Position numbers and translations under genes: made by a program. A DNA stretch of 11,603 nt from an uncultured Lachnospiraceae bacterium (GTDB lineage Bacteria; Bacillota; Clostridia; Lachnospirales; Lachnospiraceae): the NCBI GenBank assembly GCA_934359535.1, contig CAKRLN010000054.1:1-11603 (forward strand), written 5' to 3'. The notes beneath the pieces were generated by a model, which did not search any database, had not been told where the DNA came from, and saw nothing but the letters and a program-made list of their open reading frames with translations. Shown here one piece after another: positions 8,443-11,603 of this stretch; position 1 is the stretch's first letter; each line of letters opens with the position of its first letter.

Positions 8443-8641
8443 ATTTTTCGCCAAGATTCTCAATGGTTCCATCTTCATTGATCATATCAATGTTATTTAA
8501 CTGGCTGACAAGGTTTCCCTTTACATTCGCAACAAATTCCTTCCGTAAAAGATCCTGTTCTTTTTTTTCTTCTGCAGTCAGTCCCTCTGCCTTTGACTTA
8601 CGGTATAATTCGTTAATACGGTCAATCTTTTCTTTGGTCAT
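8417..8641 (-). CDS. DUF896 (UPF0291, YnzC/YneF-like) small protein
   Basis: A 74-residue acidic, helical protein. Its opening, IDRINELYRKSKAEGLTAEEKKEQ, followed by LRKEFVANVKGNL and LNNI, is the DUF896 pattern of B. subtilis YnzC: an N-terminal helical hairpin (about residues 1-45) with a less ordered tail. The biochemical role is unknown; in B. subtilis the gene lies in the SOS-induced yneA-yneB-ynzC operon, whereas here it sits between proB and the 5-FCL gene. Only four bases separate it from the proB stop. Its ribosome site AGGA is formed by the last codons of proB and lies seven bases before the ATG. No LexA-like operator was noticed nearby. Confidence 0.9.
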   Translation of the reverse strand: MTKEKIDRINELYRKSKAEGLTAEEKKEQDLLRKEFVANVKGNLVSQLNNIDMINEDGTIENLGEKYGNKKNNS

Positions 8642-8645
8642 TTCT

Positions 8646-9497
8646 CTATCCTATACTTTCCATAATAAAATCTGCAAGGTGAAAACCTGCCTTGCTGTTT
8701 GCACGAAACAGCGTTCCGGTATATTCCTCATCTTTATCAAAAATTCTATGAAGCACACTGACGTCATTTCCATTTGCTATGATCATTTCTGCACCGGAAT
8801 ACGTCGCTATTTTTGCAGCAGTCAGCTTTGTTGCCATTCCGCCTGTGCCAACGCTGCTTCCCGTTGTTCCCTTCGCCATTCCATAAATCTGTTCGTCAAG
8901 CTGATCCACTTCCCGGATCAGCTTTGCATCTGGATTTTTATGCGGATCATCCGTATACAATCCATCAATATCAGAAAGCAGGATCAGCATATCGGCACCC
9001 GTTAAAGATGCAACAAGTGCTGACAAGGTATCATTATCGCCAAATTGCATTTCATAGGTACTTACCGTATCATTCTCATTTACGATCGGAATCGCGCCAA
9101 GTTCAAACAGTTCATCAAAGGTATTTTTGGCATTGTCCCTTGACACCGGGTTAATCATCGTATTTTTTGTAATAAGAACCTGCGCTGCGGTCTGATTATA
9201 TTCCCCAAATAATTTCTGATAGGTCATCATAAGCTTCGCCTGTCCAACTGCTGCACATGCCTGTTTCATAGAAATATTGGAAGGGCGTTCCTTTAATCCA
9301 AGGCTCTGCCTTCCAACAGCAATTGCCCCAGAGCTTACAAGGCATACATCCATGCCCCGGTTCCGAAGATCACAAAGCTCACGCACCATACGTTCCATCT
9401 TTGTAAAGTTTAATCCGCCTGTTTCTTCATGCGTAAGAGACGAAGAGCCAATCTTAATTATGATTCGCTTCCTGTCTAATTCCCTCTTCTCACTCAT
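8646..9497 (-). CDS. proB: Glutamate 5-kinase, short form without PUA domain
   Basis: A 283-residue amino-acid kinase that phosphorylates glutamate to gamma-glutamyl phosphate, the first committed step of proline synthesis. Motifs: IIIKIGSSSLT (12-22), VSSGAIAVGR (54-63), IVNENDTVS (138-146), FGDNDTLSA (152-160), LLSDIDGLYTDDP (173-185) and GTGGMATKLTAAK (217-229). The protein ends at the kinase domain; the C-terminal PUA domain of E. coli and B. subtilis ProB (about 365-370 residues) is absent, as in some other Firmicutes. An ATG at 9515 gives six more residues, but the ATG at 9495-9497 has AGAGGA (9505-9510) seven bases upstream while the longer start has no good site, so the shorter start is preferred. 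It is the first gene after a strong promoter and opens a nine-gene run that includes proA. Confidence 0.95.
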   Translation of the reverse strand: MSEKRELDRKRIIIKIGSSSLTHEETGGLNFTKMERMVRELCDLRNRGMDVCLVSSGAIAVGRQSLGLKERPSNISMKQACAAVGQAKLMMTYQKLFGEYNQTAAQVLITKNTMINPVSRDNAKNTFDELFELGAIPIVNENDTVSTYEMQFGDNDTLSALVASLTGADMLILLSDIDGLYTDDPHKNPDAKLIREVDQLDEQIYGMAKGTTGSSVGTGGMATKLTAAKIATYSGAEMIIANGNDVSVLHRIFDKDEEYTGTLFRANSKAGFHLADFIMESIG

Positions 9498-9546
9498 TTT
9501 CTTATCCTCTGCCATATTATTTGCTCAAATTTAAACTACTTGTCTC

Positions 9547-9575
9547 ATTATAATGAAAATCAATTAGAATGGCAA
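9547..9575 (-). promoter_or_regulatory. Sigma-A promoter for the proB-to-ruvB operon
   Basis: On the minus strand the -35 box TTGCCA (9570-9575), a 17-base spacer and a perfect -10 box TATAAT (9547-9552) lie between the EAL gene stop and proB. Initiation is expected near 9540, leaving a leader of only about 25 to 43 bases. That is too short for a T-box leader such as the one controlling proBA in B. subtilis. The -10 box lies inside a perfect 12-bp palindrome, TCATTATAATGA (9545-9556). Confidence 0.85.
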
Positions 9576-9584
9576 GGTTTCGTT

Positions 9585-11267
9585 TTATTCTACAAAGCCT
9601 TTTTCAAATTCGGCCTCCGGATACGGCTTTCCAAACAAATATCCCTGAATATAATCAGCACCAAGATTTCTTAAATCCATCAGTTCATCCGGCTTTTCAA
9701 TTCCTTCAATGCAGATTGCAAGATTTAAGCTGTGCGCCATGTCAATGATCTGATTCATCAGCTTATGCTCATAATGATTCTGAAGTGCCTTTAAGGTAAA
9801 TGAACGGTCAATTTTTATATAATTCGGGCGGAGATCACCAAGACAATGCAGATTGGAATAACCGGTTCCAAAATCATCTAAAACGACCTGGATTCCATTA
9901 TTTTTGAGTCCTGTCCAAAGCTTGTTAAAATGCGGACTCGAATCTAAATATCCACTCTCTGTCACTTCAATTCCAACACTGTCCGGCTTTACGCCATACA
10001 TCTGGACAACATGAAGAATATCTTCTAACGCATTGCTCTTCATGACCTGAATATAAGAAAGATTTACATTGATCCGGAAGTCCGGTATCATCTGCTGCCA
10101 TCTTTTGCAACAGGCAACTGCTTTTTTTAAGATCCATTTTCCTGCCGGAATAATAAGCCCCGTCTGCTCTAAAAGCGGGATAAATTCAACTGGGGAAACA
10201 AATTCACGTTCCCCTTCTTTTGTCTGCGATGGCATAAAAAATCGCATAAGTGCCTCAGCTCCGACAAGACGATAGGTTTTTGCATCTACAATTGGCTGAT
10301 AATAAACCTCAAATCCCTCAAAGTTATGGTTCACAGCATGATGAAGCTCTTTGTTGATCAGCCGTTTTCTCCGGAATTTGTCATATTCCTCCTGCGTAAA
10401 AACATAATAACTGTTCTTTCCGCGTTCCTTTACTTCGTTTAGCGCAAATTCACTCAGCTTTAAAACTGCGTCATACCCGCCATAGAGAGATTCTGTATTT
10501 AATATTCCAGCAGATATGGTAAATACTGCCTTGTATTTATTTTTCTCAATAAAGTGGTCAATCGCGTTTCGTATACTTTTATACAGCTCGACAGCTTCTT
10601 TTACCGTTCCACCGGTAAGATCGACAATCATAAATTCATCTGCTACAACCCGAAACAGCCTTTGTCCACTGTTTAACGCATCCTGGATACAGCCTGCTAC
10701 ACTTTTTAAAATGTGATCCCCATACTGCATGCCGAGATTCCCGTTGACCGCGCCAAAGTTATCAATGCCAAGGCGCATAAAAAATCCTTTCGGGAAATTA
10801 TCATTGTAGTCCTTTACAAGCTCATACAGACTGCTTGCTCCCAAAAGTCCACTGATATTATCTGCCTTCTGTCTTTCTCCAATCTCATTAATACAGCCAA
10901 TTAAAAAATGCGCAGTTCCATCCTCGTCCGCAATTACCTGACCTCTGCAGTTGATCCAGACAGGTTCCTTCTTTTTATCCAGCCAGCGATAAGAAACGTC
11001 GTGAAACTGTTTTTTTCCTTTTTTTATCTCGTCCATTTCCTGCAAGAGCATTTCGATATCATGTTCATCCACAAATAACCGGTGCATCTCTGCTGCGTTG
11101 GAAAAGGATTCACCCGGCAGGCAGAACCGTTCTACCGCATGTCCGGATATCCGGTAATAATCCTCTTTTAAATCATACACGTATAAATAATCATCCATAC
11201 ACGGATTGTACAATTGTATCATCTGTTCAAACTGTTCTTTGGAAATTTTTAATTGTGGCTCACTCAT
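9585..11267 (-). CDS. PAS - degenerate GGDEF - EAL protein, probable cyclic-di-GMP phosphodiesterase
   Basis: A 560-residue soluble protein with no signal peptide or membrane segment. Residues about 15-135 resemble a PAS/PAC sensor (VSYRWLDKKKEPVWINCRG). Residues about 136-290 are a GGDEF-like domain whose active site has decayed: the motif reads RVVADEF (206-212), with both glycines replaced, and the usual D-x-LTGLxNR entry is DNISGLLGA. No RxxD inhibitory site is seen. The EAL domain (about 303-555) keeps the catalytic set: EAL (338-340), N402, TES with E437, DDFGTGYS (464-471), YIKID with K485, EGIE with E521, and QGYLFGKP with Q541. This predicts hydrolysis of c-di-GMP to pGpG, with the GGDEF part perhaps binding GTP as a regulator. 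GGAGG lies ten bases before the ATG. It is divergent from another probable signalling gene; no terminator was seen after it. Confidence 0.9.
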   Translation of the reverse strand: MSEPQLKISKEQFEQMIQLYNPCMDDYLYVYDLKEDYYRISGHAVERFCLPGESFSNAAEMHRLFVDEHDIEMLLQEMDEIKKGKKQFHDVSYRWLDKKKEPVWINCRGQVIADEDGTAHFLIGCINEIGERQKADNISGLLGASSLYELVKDYNDNFPKGFFMRLGIDNFGAVNGNLGMQYGDHILKSVAGCIQDALNSGQRLFRVVADEFMIVDLTGGTVKEAVELYKSIRNAIDHFIEKNKYKAVFTISAGILNTESLYGGYDAVLKLSEFALNEVKERGKNSYYVFTQEEYDKFRRKRLINKELHHAVNHNFEGFEVYYQPIVDAKTYRLVGAEALMRFFMPSQTKEGEREFVSPVEFIPLLEQTGLIIPAGKWILKKAVACCKRWQQMIPDFRINVNLSYIQVMKSNALEDILHVVQMYGVKPDSVGIEVTESGYLDSSPHFNKLWTGLKNNGIQVVLDDFGTGYSNLHCLGDLRPNYIKIDRSFTLKALQNHYEHKLMNQIIDMAHSLNLAICIEGIEKPDELMDLRNLGADYIQGYLFGKPYPEAEFEKGFVE

Positions 11268-11318
11268 TCGGCAATTTCCTCCATTGTTTATATTCTTTCG
11301 AAAAATCTTCTATATTAA

Positions 11319-11347
11319 ATAGTACTTCTCTCCCTGATTAAAGTCAA
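11319..11347 (-). promoter_or_regulatory. Sigma-A promoter for the GGDEF-EAL gene
   Basis: On the minus strand, TTGACT (11342-11347), a 17-base spacer and TACTAT (11319-11324) form a good sigma-A promoter. Initiation near 11312 gives a leader of about 45 bases ending in the GGAGG ribosome site. It occupies the EAL-proximal half of the 173-bp divergent intergenic region. Confidence 0.78.
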
Positions 11348-11374
11348 TAAACGGATTGCTACAACTTTTTCACT

Positions 11375-11405
11375 TTGAATATGGATATTTCATGCAGATT
11401 ATGAT
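11375..11405 (+). promoter_or_regulatory. Tentative promoter for the rightmost plus-strand gene
   Basis: TTGAAT (11375-11380) and TATGAT (11400-11405) are separated by 19 bases, longer than the ideal 17, and would start transcription near 11412. TTGCTA (11357-11362) with TATGGA (11381-11386) at 18 bases is an alternative. Neither is strong; the divergent gene order requires a plus-strand promoter somewhere in this region. Confidence 0.3.
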
Positions 11406-11440
11406 AAGGTAAAAAGAGAAAACATTTTAGGGAGAAAAAG

Positions 11441-11603
11441 ATGGACGAATATACATGTAATGAAATACAAAAAGAAATTTCTGTTCTGAAAAAAAGCTTT
11501 GCGATTGTACGGCTTGTTGATCCAGTCAAATGCAAGATTATAGGAATCACAACAGATGCTCTGGGGCATTCCACCCTGGAAATTAAAGATACCTGCTATG
11601 AGG
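11441..11603 (+). CDS. 5' end of a probable sensory/GGDEF-type signalling protein (partial)
   Basis: An open plus-strand frame starts at the ATG at 11441, with AGGGAG six bases upstream, and continues for 54 codons to the window edge without a stop. The visible N-terminus is MDEYTCNEIQKEI, then FAIVRLVDPVKCKIIGIT, LGHSTLEIKDTCYE. The 'VRLVDP ... CKII ... CYE' pattern resembles, from memory, the Cys-containing PAS-like segment that precedes GGDEF domains in many Lachnospiraceae proteins, where DP, a downstream K/D-x-CY and later a CxxC are typical. That is recognition without alignment, so function is tentative. Its position back to back with a GGDEF-EAL gene agrees with a role in c-di-GMP signalling. 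The presence of a GGDEF domain cannot be seen here. Confidence 0.6.
   Translation, partial: MDEYTCNEIQKEISVLKKSFAIVRLVDPVKCKIIGITTDALGHSTLEIKDTCYE

Noticed and set aside
8424..9005. A 193-codon plus-strand open frame across DUF896 and proB
   Set aside because: It spans the antisense of two well-supported genes and is rich in Cys, Phe and Ser as shadow frames are; no ribosome site was seen.
9516..9584. Possible T-box or other riboswitch leader ahead of proB
   Set aside because: The predicted leader is only 25 to 43 bases, too short for any T-box or known riboswitch.
11266..11286. A six-codon upstream reading frame (MEEIAE then stop) overlapping the EAL gene start as ATGA
   Set aside because: Its ATGGAGGAA is simply the Shine-Dalgarno region of the EAL gene, and the mini-frame has no ribosome site of its own; likely chance.
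11291..11310. TTTCGAAA palindrome in the EAL gene leader as a possible operator
   Set aside because: Only eight bases are symmetric and the flanks do not extend it; it lies downstream of the promoter and is likely chance in AT-rich DNA.
11359..11574. A 71-codon minus-strand open frame at the right edge
   Set aside because: It overlaps antisense to the plus-strand gene at 11441, which has a strong ribosome site, and it would run through the divergent promoter region.

Overview
The window looks like core chromosome of a low-to-mid GC Firmicute, most likely a Lachnospiraceae member (Roseburia/Agathobacter/Butyrivibrio-like). This rests on protein style and gene order: proB, a DUF896 gene, a 5-formyltetrahydrofolate cyclo-ligase gene, proA and miaB in a row, ruvAB followed by zapA and a U32 'peptidase', and a soluble PAS-GGDEF-EAL protein. 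The genus is an inference from memory; no database search was possible. There are no rRNA or tRNA genes, insertion sequences, CRISPR arrays or phage genes, and no gene-free stretch over 300 bases.

Layout, right to left, since nearly everything is on the minus strand. At the right edge (11441-11603) a plus-strand gene begins and runs out of the window; its N-terminus resembles the sensory region that precedes GGDEF domains in Lachnospiraceae. It is divergent from a 560-residue PAS / degenerate GGDEF / EAL protein (9585-11267), a probable cyclic-di-GMP phosphodiesterase. They share a 173-bp intergenic region with a clear sigma-A promoter for the EAL gene. A second clear sigma-A promoter (9547-9575) starts a compact run of nine genes: proB, DUF896, 5-FCL, proA, miaB, a NusG-domain-II lipoprotein-like membrane protein, a Gx-transporter-family membrane protein, ruvA and ruvB. 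Gaps are 28 bases or less and three junctions overlap. A third near-perfect promoter (2585-2613) abuts the ruvB stop and drives zapA, which ends in a good intrinsic terminator (2032-2063). The U32/DUF3656 gene follows at 1982 and leaves the window at its 3' end.

Functionally the nine-gene run joins proline synthesis (ProB and ProA, consecutive pathway steps), folate salvage (5-FCL), tRNA modification (MiaB), a membrane pair that may serve flavin or quinone redox chemistry or extracellular electron transfer, and Holliday-junction processing (RuvAB). ZapA serves cell division, and the U32 protein probably acts in RNA hydroxylation or modification rather than proteolysis. For several genes the longest open frame begins at a poor TTG or a poorly placed ATG; I used a downstream ATG with a better Shine-Dalgarno site or family-consistent N-terminus.

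I found no convincing new biological system. The points most worth a second look are the divergent c-di-GMP gene pair, the NusG-II/Gx pair inside a housekeeping operon, the U32 gene sitting behind a terminator without a visible promoter, and a 12-bp palindrome on the proB -10 element.
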